Below are positions 1 through 12,015 of a stretch of 64,000 nucleotides of DNA, piece after piece. Below the pieces are notes generated by a model. The model was given only the letters and a program-made list of their open reading frames with translations, had not been told where the DNA came from and made no database searches. The position numbers and the translations under genes are program-made. Every line of letters begins with the position of its first letter. The stretch's first letter is position 1. Origin of the DNA: Phoenix dactylifera (Eukaryota > Streptophyta > Magnoliopsida > Arecales > Arecaceae); NCBI RefSeq assembly GCF_009389715.1, contig NC_052402.1, positions 24,414,115 to 24,478,114 of the forward strand. Reading direction: 5' to 3'.

Positions 1-595
1 ATAGGCACACGTGCCAACTCCTACGTATCTGTTCGAAAAAAAGTCCGGCTCTCTCACTCTAACCGCGTTTCGGCGTCAGTGGAAGCGTGGCAGAAGGAAG
101 AAAAGGCAGTATGAAGTGTCCTTTTCTTTTTAATATTTTTGAAAATTTGGAGAAAAAGCAAAAAAAAAAAAAAAATACTGACGGTACTTGGAACTTGGAA
201 GTGACTCTCGAGTCCTGACCGCCGTGTTGTGTCTTAGCCGCTTGGTATGATGCGTGTTAATAAAAGTGGGGCCCACCTTGGATGGGGGTGTCCTCCATTG
301 ATGTGGTTCGTTTGATTCAGTTGTGATTGGGTATCACTTGGAGATGCTTGATCCGCCTCCATGCATCAGGTGGAGCATGCTCTTCTGTGGTCTCCGGTGA
401 TCGAATCGGTTTCTCTTGGCCCTTCTTTTACTTTAATTTGGTAGAATTGGTTTAGCCTGACTGCTCCCTCGTTCTGGTTTAAAAAATTCAGCATATTGGC
501 TAACCTTTGCAGATGCCAAGTTGTTAACATCATAGCTCTTATTTTGTTCGTAGAAAAAAAAGAAAAAAAATATGGTCAACGCAAAAGTAATGAGA
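1..595. other. Intergenic, no gene seen
   Basis: No coding region is recognisable. The first 250 bases are fairly GC-rich and carry a G-box core CACGTG at 8-13 and an A-run near 160-175. This could be the upstream region of a gene lying off the left edge, but nothing in the window proves it. Confidence 0.4.
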
Positions 596-1005
596 TACCT
601 CTTGTTTGATTGGAGTTTTCAAAGAAGAGAGATAGAAAAATTAGATTCTCATGGAAATATGTTTCCCACGTTTCATAGGAAAGTTTTTTTCCATTAGAAA
701 CATGAAAAAGATACTTTTCCGTGAGTCGGAAATCGCTTCATTTTTATTTTTTTTCTAAAAAAGCCTTTTAGTATTAAAAAAGCATTGAAAACCTAATTTT
801 TATTAAGGGTATAATAGGAATTAGATATAACTTTTTCAGAAAAGTGGATGGTCAACCAAACATAAGTATTATGGAAATATGTCATTTTCCCATTGTCAAC
901 CAAACATACCAAAAGTATTTTTTCAGGCATCCTCTTCCTAGGAATCTGTTTTTCAGAAATCATATTCCTAGGAGGAAAAATGCTTTCCGCGAACCAAACG
1001 AGCCC
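596..1005. mobile_element. Possible MITE (Tourist/hAT-like ends)
   Basis: An AT-rich block ends on the right in a sequence whose reverse complement begins AGGGCTCGTTTGGTTCGC, a style common at plant MITE ends. The left side has a weaker partner (ACCTCTTGTTTGATTGG). GGTCAACCAAACAT-like words recur inside. No clean target-site duplication was found, so boundaries are approximate and the family is uncertain. Confidence 0.4.
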
Positions 1006-1738
1006 TGAGGTAAAGTCCGATCCTTTGAGGCCCATGTTAAGAAAGTGATATTTGGACAGGGTTAGGTTCATCGTTAGCATGGGATGGTGGTGGAACATTT
1101 GCCAAGCTATGGCATGGTTATGGTTTATATGTTGGGATGGTGGTTTATATGTTGTATTAAGGAGGACGGAAAGAGATTGCTTTGGCGAGTTGGAGATGGA
1201 TGGGGCATCATCCGTTAGCGCATTATGGTATCGTTTCAATTTATATATATATATATATATATATCCTTGTAAATTTGTTACTTGCATATATATATCTTTA
1301 TAAATTATTATTTTTTACATGTCTAATGATATTAACATACATTTAACTAATAAATTTGCGAGGGCATATAGTGAATTTTAGATTTTTGTAGGGTGTACAT
1401 GCAAAAAAATAAAACTAAAAATCATAGAGAATAATAGCAATCGAAGTGTTGTTGTCAGAATATATTTTTATTTTTTTAACTGAATAATCTTTATTCTGAT
1501 ATTAGAGCATGTTCTGATATTTTGATAGCTACATTCTGACATGCATTTCAGGTGCGTATACCATCAATTGTTCGATGGTTGAGTAATAACTGTATTCATG
1601 TAACAACACACTTACTGCCTACTTAGTTTCTCTTTCCATTTGAGAAGAGGTGAAGAGTGAAAAAAATTTCAGTCTAAAATGGAATTTAGGGTGAATTTTC
1701 GTATTGCCCCAGTGGAATCAAATGGAGATGAGGATAAG
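1006..1738. other. Intergenic with (TA)n microsatellite
   Basis: No gene is seen. A (TA)11 tract lies at 1242-1264. The short open frames here are low-complexity or are read out of repeats. Confidence 0.5.
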
Positions 1739-4030
1739 TTTTTTTTTTTTTTTTGATTGTGGAAATGGCTATAGAAAGCCACGTAGTTGCATCATTAATT
1801 ACATGACCAAAGCAATTAACTTTGGTACAACGGTGAGAGACCTACTTTTGATGATGATCTTCTTAGTTTCCTTGTAATGGTTACTTGCAGATCCTCTCTT
1901 ATAGCCCAGACTTCTGCAAACAGTGGATCTTTTTATTGTATCCTCTTTATATAAGCATGACTATCAGCTTTTCTAAGAACAAAACCTGCCCCAGCCCAGG
2001 GGACTCCTTGCTGAAGGAGCCATCAGTATTGGCCTTAACCCATTCCCCTGAAGGAGGTTTCCATTTAACTCAGATAAATTGGTTTATGGAAATGAGATCC
2101 TGGGCTGCATGGTAGACTGGTAGTTAGGTTGGGCCATGCCATTGGCTCTGCGAGTGTAACAAAAAATGACATTATTTCAGGCTCCCAAATCTGCGTAAGT
2201 ATTAGATACTCCTTGTCATTCCATTCCCTTGAGAAAGACAGTTGCATTATCCATTCCCATAACCATGCTGCCATATCTCTATAGAGTATCTACACTAAAA
2301 GAAACAATATTACCAGATTGATCATGTGATTGATACAAAAAGAGTAGAAGCAAATCCAAATCTATTGAGATGTTGGTGAGTACTGGCACTGTTTGTGTTT
2401 GTTCCTCTGTACAAGGTCCATTTTTTCCCAGCTTCAGTGAATACTGCTGGTCACTGATATGTTCTAATTTTTTTCTCTGTTTTTTTTTTTTTTTTTGTTG
2501 GGGGGGGGGGGGGGGGGGGGGGGGTGCCTACTCTTTGGGAGGCCTAAAACTGCTGAATTCACTTTGTTTTTCTTCCCTCTTGTATCGCTTCATTAAATCA
2601 ATGAAGCGAATATAGAGAATATAGAGAATTGCAAACTAGTAATGGCATGCATATTTCAATAAACATTGTCAATAGATTAATTTTATGCAATGGGAGAGAT
2701 GTAATCCATAATAAAGTGGGATGAAGATGCAGGGCCCTAATTTACCTTTGATTTGTTGACTGCCTGGGAATTTTTATAATATATCTCCACCACTAAGAAA
2801 CATTTCTAGGAATTTTAGTGCTCCAAGGTTCAACTTGTTGTACTTCATGGATGTAAGGCAGACCAAGAACAGGCTACATTGCAGAACCTTCAGATCCTGT
2901 TTAACAACCATAGCAGTTTTGACAGTTTGATGATCCTTGATAGCCGAAACCCCCCATCCTTAGGAAGTTTAAGAATCCCCCGACTAAAATAAATGCATTC
3001 CCCTATGATCTTTACCCTTCTTCCATATAGAAGGTCCTGATAATTTTGCTAATGTTAGCAAGAATTAGAGTCAGGTCTCCAAGAAAATGCAAGCCAATAT
3101 ATGGCTAGAACATAATAGCATCAACTAGAATGATCCGGCAAGCAAGGGACAATTTTTCTCCTTTGCAACTGCCGAACTTGGCTTAATTTTTATCAAGAAG
3201 TAATTACTACCCATAGGTAGCTGAAGACCAGCAATTTGAACCCCAAGATTCATGAAAGGCCACTGACCTATCTGAATGTCTAAACTATGGGCCACTGGTC
3301 TTTGGAATTTAGGATGCATTCACTTGGGAAAGTAATGATAGACTTATCAGTATTAACCATTTGGTAAGTGGGATCCCAGTAGTTGGCAAACACATTCCTA
3401 TTAGCAACACAATAATCAAGAGAAGCTTTAGTAATCATCAACACATCATCAGCATATGATATGTGACAAATTTTAGATCCATCAGGGTGATACTAAATCC
3501 TTGTTAGTCTATGCAACCACCCCACTCTATTGGGGACATTATTAAGAACTTGAGAACATAAATTAAATAATTAGGATCATAAGGGGTCCCCTTGCCTAAT
3601 GCCACACTTACCTTTAAACCAGTGATTAGGCTTCCTATTAATAAAAAGCTGCGATGGTGGGAGTTGATATGCAGGTTATGATCCATTGGATCCACATTCT
3701 AGGAAAGCCCATTAATCTAGAAAGCACCTAATAAATTGATTCCTAACTTAGCATATGATAGGCTTTTTCCATGTCCAGCTTAATCATCACAAGTTGGTTC
3801 TTATACTTTTGTCGCATTCATTATATGAGTAACTTCTTGGGATAAGATTGACATTATCATAAATATTACAATCAGCCATAGAAGCAGCATGCCTGGGGCG
3901 AATGAGGATTCCTAATAAAGGCTTCACATGATCCATTAATTTGGCAAGAATTCTATAAGCTACATTTTATAAGGAAATGTGTCTATATCTTTCACAGACA
4001 TGGGTTATCTTTTTTGGGTACCAACATGGG
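1739..4030 (-). mobile_element. Degenerate LINE (RT and RNase H)
   Basis: Reading the minus strand and allowing frame changes gives the order of a plant L1-type non-LTR retrotransposon. A reverse-transcriptase block resembling KLDMEKAYD lies near 3770, GIRQGDPL near 3582-3605, and the catalytic SYADDVLM near 3436-3460. LGVQIAG-like sequence follows, then an RNase H start (VKANTDGSF-like) near 2000-2060. A T-run at 1739-1754 on the plus strand is the poly(A) tail of the element. Many stops and frameshifts show it is dead. The 5' limit near 4030 is only where similarity fades, and no target duplication was found. A T17-G25 homopolymer tract sits inside it at 2480-2524. Confidence 0.75.
2480..2524. 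repeat. T17/G25 homopolymer tract
   Basis: About 17 T's, then GTT, are followed by 25 consecutive G's at 2500-2524, within the LINE remnant. Such a long G-run is hard to sequence, so its exact length should not be trusted. Confidence 0.9.
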
Positions 4031-4690
4031 TAGATTCCCGATGCTATGAAAAATACTCAAAAATCATACACAAAATTGGGCCCATATGATGCCGAGAAAG
4101 AACCCTAAACTTGCCACATCTCCAAACTAAGAGCAAAATTAAAATCATGGAGCATTCAAATGCACAAAAAGGAGGTCTCCTGAAGGTAAAATACGTGGGA
4201 AGACCACTTCAGCTCAAACAATAAAAATGGCTATGCCAAAAACCATATCTGAACAAGCTTGAAGTGGTCTTAAAATAATCTAAAACAGACCTTAAAATGA
4301 GGGAGATATAACCGATTTATCAAAGATGTGTCAATGCTGACAAAGTTCTAGATATTTACAAAAATACCATTCTTTAGTCCATTGATTTAAGGATAATTGT
4401 TCTTTTATTTTGATCTTAATTTTCTTGTTTATTTATTCCAAAAGTTCATGTTAAATGAGTTCTAAATCCAATAAACATCGAAGATTATTATTTTTCATTT
4501 TGTATATTATATTTTATTTTATTAGGTAAACTATCTGATGAAGATTGGGAAAATTCTATTGGCTTTAGAAATCTCTCCTATAAATATCTCTTAATTGTAC
4601 TCAATAGCAAATCAATTACAAAATATTCAATAAAAGTTTCTTTGGGATTGCTCTTAATATTTATGTGGTGTGGGCTGCTCAAGAGCCCTT
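4031..4690. other. AT-rich, possibly LTR-like
   Basis: No gene is seen. At 4575-4650 a TATA-like CTATAAATATC is followed by AATAAAAG, an arrangement typical of the promoter and polyadenylation part of an LTR. No paired LTR or primer-binding site was found, so this is only a suggestion. Confidence 0.25.
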
Positions 4691-4699
4691 GGTGCATGA

Positions 4700-5664
4700 G
4701 GAGATAGTGATGAGAGGCTGGGCAGTTTCTGTCAAGGTCTTGTGAATACCTTTAGAGGCAAGGCTGAAGGTCCAACAGGAAGAGGTGCAAGGCTTTCTAA
4801 TTATTTTTTAGCTTCTAGTTCTAAAATTTTCTTTTCTAGTTCTAGTTTCTAGTTATTTTTTAGGTAATTTTCTTTTTAAATTTGCTTCTAGTAGTTGATC
4901 TTAATTTCTTTTACTTCAAATTTTATTTTATTTTATGCTTTGAATTATACTATTTTGATCTCGTGCAGGCTAAGAATTTTCATAGGTTTCCTTATCCGCA
5001 TTAAATTTGGTGTTGGAGCGAGTTTTGAATTCCTAGTTTTTATATGCTTAGACCTTGTGATGCATGCATGCTTTGTATAGGAATGCTAGTTTTCTTCGAA
5101 TATGAGTCTTAATCTATTTTAAAATCCCATTCAAAAGAAGTTGAATTTCCTTTTTTTATAAAAAACTCCTAGTTGACTTAGGATTCCTAGTTGAATAATA
5201 ATTTATTATTAATTTCAGAAAATTATTTCCAAAATCTTATTTGCTTTTGAAATCCTGGTTACTTCAAATTCCCAGTTTTGATGCAGGTAAGGAACTCTAC
5301 AAAATCCTTAGCCCACACAAGATCAAAGTCGTTCAACAAAAATAGAACCAGAAGCAACAACGAGAGGTAGAAATATAACTAGAGGCAGTTGATATGAAAC
5401 GAAGAAAAATATAAAAAAAGAACTAAAAAATAACTAGAAACTAGAAATGGAAATAGAAGTAGAACTAGGAGAGATAAATAGAAGGCTTACACCTTTCCTT
5501 CTTACTGTTCCATCAGCCTCACACCTCTGGTCTTCATTGGGCCTGGATAGAAGCATTGTTGGAGATTTTTGTGGAGGTCTTAATGTTGAAAGTGCAGTGC
5601 TTTGTGGCATACGGGCACCTTCAAATATTCTTGGAAATTTGAGCAACTTGTGATGTAGCTGCAC
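4700..5664. repeat. Divergent inverted repeat with exon-like right arm
   Basis: The stretch around 4725-4865 (AAGGCTGAAGG... to CTAGTTATTTTTTAG) matches, with mismatches, the reverse complement of about 5420-5545. Words such as TTTCTAGTTATTTTTTAG are near-identical in the two arms. The right arm, read on the minus strand from about 5656 to 5478, is an open frame bounded by an AG acceptor and a GTGTAAG donor. It therefore looks like one exon of about 60 codons (LHHKLLKFPRIFEGARMP near its start). I do not recognise the protein. It may be a captured or relict exon. Confidence 0.4.
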
Positions 5665-5844
5665 TTCACACTACCTGTATGGATATGTGGGGAAATGATG
5701 TTATATTCTCTGCAGCATGCATCTGAAATTTGTTGGTTATTATGGTACGTCAGCGTGCATTTGATTAAGTGGGCTATGGGTTATAATTGTGCAGATTATG
5801 GTCGTTGTGGAAATTCTTTGTTGCAGTTAATTAAAGGGTTGGGA

Positions 5845-6050
5845 TTATGGTATGACGTACCAGCCCGACTGGATAGTATAGGGCGTACCATACTAGTTTG
5901 TACTTGTTCGAGCCGGTACGAAGCGTACCGTACCGATTCAGTACCGGTAGCGTACCGACACTCGGTATGAAAAAAATTTCGTACTGTACCGTACCAATAT
6001 TGTGCTAGTGTGGCACCTGTATAAGGTCTGGTACTGAGGCGGCGAACTTA
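5845..6050. mobile_element. GTAC-rich hAT-like MITE, copy 1
   Basis: A 206-bp element is flanked by perfect 8-bp direct repeats GGTTGGGA at 5837-5844 and 6051-6058, the duplication length made by hAT transposases. The interior is dense in GTAC and CGGTAC words. The right end, read inward, is TAAGTTCGCCGCC, matching the CAAGGTTCGCCGT end of copy 2. The stretch TATGAAAAAAATTTCGTAC near 5966 aligns with TATAAAAAAATTTTGTACC near 35151. It has no coding capacity. Confidence 0.75.
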
Positions 6051-6059
6051 GGTTGGGAC

Positions 6060-8045
6060 TTTTCTGAGATGCAGAAAGAAGGCTATTTCATGCATTGCAT
6101 TCCCAGCACGATCTGCATTAGGATTGATGATAGAAGAAAATAAGATACTTAACTTCTATGACCTTCTTGTAACATTGATAATGTTTCTATTTATACACCA
6201 AATCCAGTTCTACATCTGCCACCGAAACCCCATCTGTAACAAATATTCTGCAGTAAATTATGTAGGCACTCTTATAATGAAAAATTGCAATTTGTGTTGC
6301 ATTCGACTCTCATATGCAGCTTTCTTCTTTCTGCTTGAGGAAGCCATGTATCTCTGCAGATGTTAATTGCTGATCTTTGACCAGCAATCCATGTACCATC
6401 TACATGACATGGATCGAACAGCTATGATCAACAAAGTTTCAACGCATATTATGACTAGCACATAACCTGTTGACAACCCTCTGATTTGGTATTGAATCCT
6501 AACTAAAGCATCTTCTAAGTTGGAAGAAGATGGGCTTGCCATGAACTTGAGCAAGTCAGTTGAAGGGAGGATGTACCTTGTTTTGCAGTTGGAGCTCATG
6601 TACTAGAGCACAACCAGCATAGTTCATTGGAAGTATAAAGTGTTCTAAGGGAGAAGACATGTATTTTGACTCCAAGGCATGATATATGTGTGAAAAATCA
6701 AATTAGGATGCAAACCCAATAGATGTAACTATTGAAGTATACAAAACATGTTTATTTTCTAGGATTTAGAAGGCAGTTTGAAGGATAACTTGTAATAAGT
6801 TCTTAATTATCTCTGCGGTAATGTGGATTCAAATGTGGTTTCCTATCTTAATGAAAATGCTGTCAGTGATTTTCTCACAATTAATGGATCCATTATGTTA
6901 GTACTTGAAAGTTCTTCTTGAAGATTTTTCTCTCTGCATGTCTTCATTTAGCTCCAACAAAGATTTCCCTATCATGCCTGAGAAGAAGAATGCCATATGA
7001 TATTTTGGGTTGGCTGGACTATGGTTTCGCAACAATTCTGTGGTAGGTTAAGCCTCATTAGAACTATTTTATGCTTGTCAAATTCAGATTTTTCAACCAA
7101 ATCAGTAGCTCAGATATATGTGTGTGTGCAGGTACATATTTAAGTGCATATCTACTGAACTAGAAATTAAATATCTGTATCAGTTTCGTTGGTGATTCCT
7201 TCCTGCTGTGGACTAGTTTAAGAGAAGAATCAAGTATGGTCTTCTGGGCTCAAATTGGCAACAGATGCATGTTAATGTAAATTGAGGGAAGCAATAATTG
7301 TATTGGATTTTTAAAGTAGATATGTAATAAAAACTAGGAGGAAAAGTGTTTGAAATCATTATAACAGATGATTTAAAAACCATTGTGAATGAAGTTTGAA
7401 ATAAGTATATTACAGGATGCCAAGGACCTAAAATGCCAGAAACCATCAAGGATGGTTTCCAACGTGCACAAAAGAAAGCTAATAACTTGGACAATTTCAA
7501 AAGCCATGGATGGATGGATCGATAAATAAGTTATAGATCCAAAAATACTCTGCCTCATATACTAATCAGCTCAGATGGTTATTCATGTGGCTGTGTCATA
7601 AGCCTGTCTTATAAGATTGAGAAAGTTGTTTAGCTTCTTGGAAGTATATTCAGGACCCTAGGTGTTCTCAACCCAATGGGATTAGCAGTTTATTGTATGT
7701 GTGGACTGAAATAGGAGTTCACCTTTCAAGTACTCCTAAATTTGAAGGTTCCAACTTGCTTGTAAAGCCTATTTGTTTCCATCTCTATTACAACTTGGAA
7801 AAGAATCTATCTGTTGACTAATAGGCACCTTCAGTTTAGCATCAACTTGGATGCTTCTTGATCTGCCTGCTAAAGAAGGGTGCTGTATGGCCACATTATT
7901 TGTTTCCCATGGCTTGGTGGGCTAATCTGTGGAGAAGGCCTCTGTTCAGCATTTTGCTTCTTCTACCACCTGAAAATGTCCTTAATGGCCTAACCTGCTA
8001 TTGTTGGAAAGGTCCATGTAATCCCAATTTTTGTGTCGACACCAA
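6060..8045. other. Intergenic, no gene seen
   Basis: AT-rich sequence with only short open frames that lack splice context or recognisable domains. A long intron of an unseen gene cannot be excluded. Confidence 0.4.
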
Positions 8046-8110
8046 GAAAAAATTATATCCTACATCGCGTGCACCATGTGGCCGTGCATACATCCAATCA
8101 TAGCCACTCA
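8046..8110. repeat. Dispersed repeat, also at 24440
   Basis: The words AAAATTATATCCTACATCGC and GTGCACCAT reappear with few changes at 24440-24520 (ATTATATCCTGCATCGCATG). These are two copies of an unnamed dispersed repeat, perhaps a MITE end. Confidence 0.5.
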
Positions 8111-8192
8111 CTTCTGTAGCAGTGCACCCAGATGTGCGCTAGATGAATAAGGCCTACAAGAACGAGCAGCTGCGATTGGCGGCGCGCCAATT

Positions 8193-8415
8193 ACTTGCAA
8201 CCAAAACTACAAGGGGCTTAAGAGAACATACGGAGAGAATACGCGATCCGATCATTCAGCTAGATTAGTCGTCCTCTTGATCCAGCAGTGCTGCATATGG
8301 ATATTGCCTACTTGTTGCACCCAAAACTCTGAGGGGATTGAGAGAATATTTGGAGGGAATGATGCAATCTGATCAAGTGTCCAGGCTAGCTGTCCTCTCT
8401 ATTTGATAGTGTTGG
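8193..8415. repeat. Imperfect tandem duplication, about 118-bp unit
   Basis: Two adjacent units share the order ACTTG..CAACC/CACCCAAAAC, GAGGGGATTGAGAGAA-like, then GATC.., TAG..GTCCTCT. They start near 8193 and 8310. The function is unknown. Confidence 0.5.
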
Positions 8416-8874
8416 AATGGATAAATATATATTGTTTGTTTATGGATTTGTTATGGGTCAAGTAGATGTTCCGATTGCATGAGTATTAGGCTGGTTTAAT
8501 GAGGTTATGAAAATGTATGATTAGGTTTTCTTCGAATCATATCCTCCCATATCAATGTTGTATTTTTATGTCGGCCTCTATCTGCCTTCATCGGGATTCT
8601 CATGATGAGTTTCACTCTGTAGTTGTTCTTTTAGTTTCATTAGAGGGAGGAAAAAGATTAGTGAATTACCTCGATTAGATGAAGTCTAACGAGTTAATGA
8701 TAGTTTTATGACTTCAGGAACAGCCGAAGTTATCCAGGTGAACTAGAAATTATAACTGGTGCCCAGATAGTTTGGTGAACTCACTTTCAATCACAAGAAT
8801 TCAATAGGTCTGGTGTATTTCATGGGCAAGTTAAAATTTGATACTAGTTAGAAGTATTCGTGTTAGTGTATAGG
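8416..8874. other. Intergenic, no gene seen
   Basis: Nothing beyond AT-rich sequence is recognised here. Confidence 0.4.
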
Positions 8875-9513
8875 ATACTACTATTAAAAAAAACTTATTC
8901 TTTTTGGCGCTTTTTAAAGCCTATTCTGATGCTTATAAGTTTTGGTAATTTTGGCGCCGACGCTTTCTAAAGCGTTGGCATTTGGAGAGTGGAAATTTTT
9001 TTTGCCGACACTTTTCAAAAGCATCGGCAATAATAGAAGCTTTGCCGATGTTTTAACTTATTCTGACGCTAGAGTTATTTTTTTTAAAAAATTATTTGAA
9101 AAGCCTAATTAATTATTTTGGGGGCAAAAAAAAACTTGGACCAATAGTTCTTTTACAAATGCCCGATTTTTTTTTTACAAATTATAATTTATATGATAAC
9201 TTTTTACAAATTATAATTGGAGAGACCGGTCAATGGTTCTCTCAAATCCCGTTTCCATCTCCTTCGCATCAGCTGAATATCACATAGAGGGGGGAACTCT
9301 TAACGTGATAGTAAAAATTAAGAGGAAAGCAAGAAACTAGGGAGACATTTGAATAGGATTAGAGATAAACATATATTTTTTAACAAAGTAGATAAGATTA
9401 GAGATGAATGCACAAAAATACAAAAAATAGTAAAAAGAATAATACAAAAAATACAAGTGGGCAAACAACCCACTTAGGACAAGCTTCTAGAGCTTCTTCC
9501 CGGCAGTTTGGCA

Positions 9514-9878
9514 ATGGGGACTCTGCCTGACGTCTCCGCCCCGATGCCCTCCGCCTCGAACTACAACGACGTCCTCCAACACGCGCAGCAGCTCTGCCCG
9601 TTCGTCTAAAATCCCAATGAGCAAGCCTGGGCCTTCAGCGCCACCGCCACCATCCTCAACTCCGGTCGCGGACCTCGACGCCTACAAGCTCCTTATCGGC
9701 TTCCGCCATCAAGGGCTCCTCGTCTCTACCTCGCCCGGCGTCCTCACCGACGGCTCCCCCTTCCCCTACTCCACCCCCAACGACTCCGCCACCTCCTTCT
9801 CTAGCTTCCCCAACCCCAACCTTAAGTACCCCATCGAGGTCGCCAGTGACCCCTCCTTCGGCTCCCCTCCTCCTCCTC

Positions 9879-9880
<2 letters not shown>
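9514..9880 (+). pseudogene. COBRA-like (COBL7/10-type) gene fragment
   Basis: Reading from the ATG at 9514 gives a frame running into a TAA at 9607-9609, then NPNEQAWAFSATATILNSG. The frame then shifts near 9665 and continues as DLDAYKLLIGFRHQGLLVS, then VLTDGSPFP and TSFSSFPNPNLKYPIEVA. That order (AWxFxATATILN, then GFRHxxxLVS, then VLTDGS, then F..FPxxDLK) is the N-terminal extension found in COBRA-like proteins of the COBL7/COBL10 group, GPI-anchored cell-wall proteins. One stop, one frameshift and loss of everything after about 120 codons make it a pseudogene. It lies between two CACTA-type repeat arrays, so capture by the transposon is likely. The sequence is far more GC-rich than its surroundings. 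Confidence 0.65.

Positions 9881-9920
<40 letters not shown>
9881..9920. repeat. (CT)20 microsatellite
   Basis: Twenty perfect CT units immediately follow the COBRA-like fragment. Confidence 0.95.
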
Positions 9921-9923
<3 letters not shown>

Positions 9924-10429
9924 TGACCGTGGCTAGGGTTTCCTAGCTAGGGGATTGGCATTTTATAGGGCGGCTATGGACCATGGGGTAGTGTGGGGGA
10001 GTGGGTTGGTGTCCGACGACACTTTTAAGCGTCGTTTGGCCCAAGTGGGGAGTGGGTTGGCATCCGACAATGCTTTTAAGCATCGTCTGGCCTAAGTGGT
10101 ATCCAACAACGCTTATAAGCATCGTTTTAGGTTAGTGTTTAAAGAGGTTTAAGGAAAAAGTTAGTGTTAAGTGGGGCATTTAGTAAGTTAGATTCCGACG
10201 ACGCTTTTAAGCCTCATTTGCTCTTTTTTCTCTTTGGTCTCTGATGACGTTTAGAAGCATCATCTTACAATTTGATTTCCGACGACGCTTTTAAGTGTCG
10301 TTTTAGTTTCATCCCCGCCGACCCTACTAAAGAAAGTCGGTAAATTTTGGCGTGCTCACCAAATTGCCGACGCTTCTTTCTTGCGTCGGCACATAAGAGT
10401 CGAAAAATCTTATTTTTTTTGGCCCAATT

Positions 10430-11426
10430 AAACTAGACTTAATCCAACACAATTGTTCCATGTAAGGAAATGAATTAAAGGGACGCATTATTATTGGTCT
10501 TCTTACAGAAGTTGCTTAAGATCAGCCCCAAACTAAATGCATCACTAGACCATTTTAGTTTATTACTATGTTATTAACTGCATAATTTAATAGGGTTTTT
10601 CTATATATAAAAGGAATAGCATTTCATGCGTCGTCCCATGCATGCTAGCTTAATGAGTTGAAGCATTTGATTGGACTGGATTTGGTTCGTCAATTAGGTT
10701 AACTTGGGTGCTGACATCTAAGGTTATTTGAATTGGATCGAATTGTTCCTTTATGTACAGCAATAAACCAAAAGTGAGGACAAACTTTTCTTTATTCTAC
10801 TCTTTGTATCTTATTGTATTAACTTCTACGACATACTTCACTTGAGAGACACGGAGAGAGTAGTGGTCGACCACTCAAGTATTTATATGGAAGGACCAGT
10901 AGCGCTCACTCTAACGGATAAATCGTGAGCTTTAATTCAAATAATAGAAGAGCATGCAAGAAGGACATTTCTTCGGGAACAAGGTGGAAAATGATGCAAT
11001 TTTCTAATTTGAAAACTCGAACACCAAATCGCCAATAGCATAAGAATTTTTTACCATCATCAATAGCGGTCCAAAGTAGAACAAAAGGTGGAGCTTTCGT
11101 TGTTGCACGCAACCTTTCCCATGTTCAAGTTTGGTGTATTAATTCCCCGCATACACCATATGTGCTCAAGCACTACTTGCAACTTCTCAAAAAACGTGCA
11201 TTGCCTGCCATGATCAAGTTATTACAATCAGCAAAAGGGTTCGCAAAGCACGTCGTCTAGCTGTGAAGGTCAAGATTCCGTGTCTCGCACTTGGAGAATT
11301 TTTTACATGTGGGCTATGAGTATTGGATCCACATTTTGCTTTTATCCTAGGCTAGGGTTTAAAAGACCTCCGGGAGAGCTCTGGTCTCGTGGATGCTAGG
11401 AGGAGGAAGCTGATGGAGGAGTCTAC
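10430..11426. other. Intergenic, no gene seen
   Basis: No coding region or repeat with recognisable boundaries was found. Confidence 0.4.
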
Positions 11427-12015
11427 ACTACAGAGTAAATAAACTATCTCGATATTTATATGCCGACGCTAGATAGAAGCGTCGGTAATTTTTGCTCCAG
11501 CGCCAAAATATGCCGACGCTTTTAAATGGCGTCGGAGCTCATGATATTATTACAACATTAGATAGCGTCATCGGAGGCCAAATGAAAAAGGGTGTGATTA
11601 GACGATGCTTAAAAGCGTGCCGACGCTAGATAGAAGCGTCGGTAATTTTTGCTCCAGCGCCAAAATATGCCGACGCTTTTAAATGGCGTCGGAGCTCATG
11701 ATATTATTACAACATTAGATAGCGTCATCGGAGGCCAAATGAAAAAGGGTGTGATTAGACGATGCTTAAAAGCGTCGTCGGAGTCCAAATACCCCAACGA
11801 CGCTTTCTTTAAAGCGTCGTCGGAGTCCAAATGAACTCTCTCCTCTTCAACGCTTTCTCTAAAGTGTTGTCGGAGTCCGAATGAACCACTCGCCCGCGCC
11901 CCTACGTATTCTCTAAAGCATCGTTCGAAGGCCCATTTTCCTCCGCACCCACCTGCATAAATCCCCACCCCCCTTTCTCTCCCGATCCCTAACCCCTTCC
12001 GATCCCTAGAGCGAA
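11427..12015. mobile_element. Second CACTA-like element end
   Basis: A CACTACAGAGTAAATAAAC start at 11427 has the canonical CACTA pentamer. It is followed by dense CCGACGCT...AGCGTCGG subterminal repeats to about 11930. A C-rich leader-like stretch follows (11940-12010). The other end and any transposase are not seen, so this is a truncated or nested copy. Confidence 0.6.
11461..11774. repeat. Exact 157-bp tandem duplication
   Basis: The unit starting TGCCGACGCTAGATAG at 11461 is repeated from 11618 with no difference that I can find over its whole length. Perfect identity within an old-looking element indicates a recent duplication. Confidence 0.9.

Larger units (their letters stand above)
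8875..10425. mobile_element. CACTA-like non-autonomous element
   Basis: The left end near 8876 reads TACTACTATTAAAAAAAAC, one base from the CACTA signature. A run of subterminal repeats built on CCGACGCTTTT/AAAGCGTCGG follows to about 9075. The same motif array recurs at 10010-10400, ending in an A/T-rich terminus near 10425 whose reverse complement again has AAAAAAAATAAG. Subterminal arrays of this type are characteristic of plant CACTA (EnSpm) elements. No transposase is visible between the arrays. Instead there is a fragment of a COBRA-like gene. The ends are degenerate and no 3-bp target duplication is convincing. Confidence 0.6.

Noticed and set aside
7858..8103. 81-codon plus-strand frame
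   Set aside because: No recognisable motif, and it overlaps a dispersed repeat.
9617..9946. 109-codon frame as an intact small gene
   Set aside because: It starts after a frameshift inside the COBRA-like fragment and ends in a CT microsatellite.
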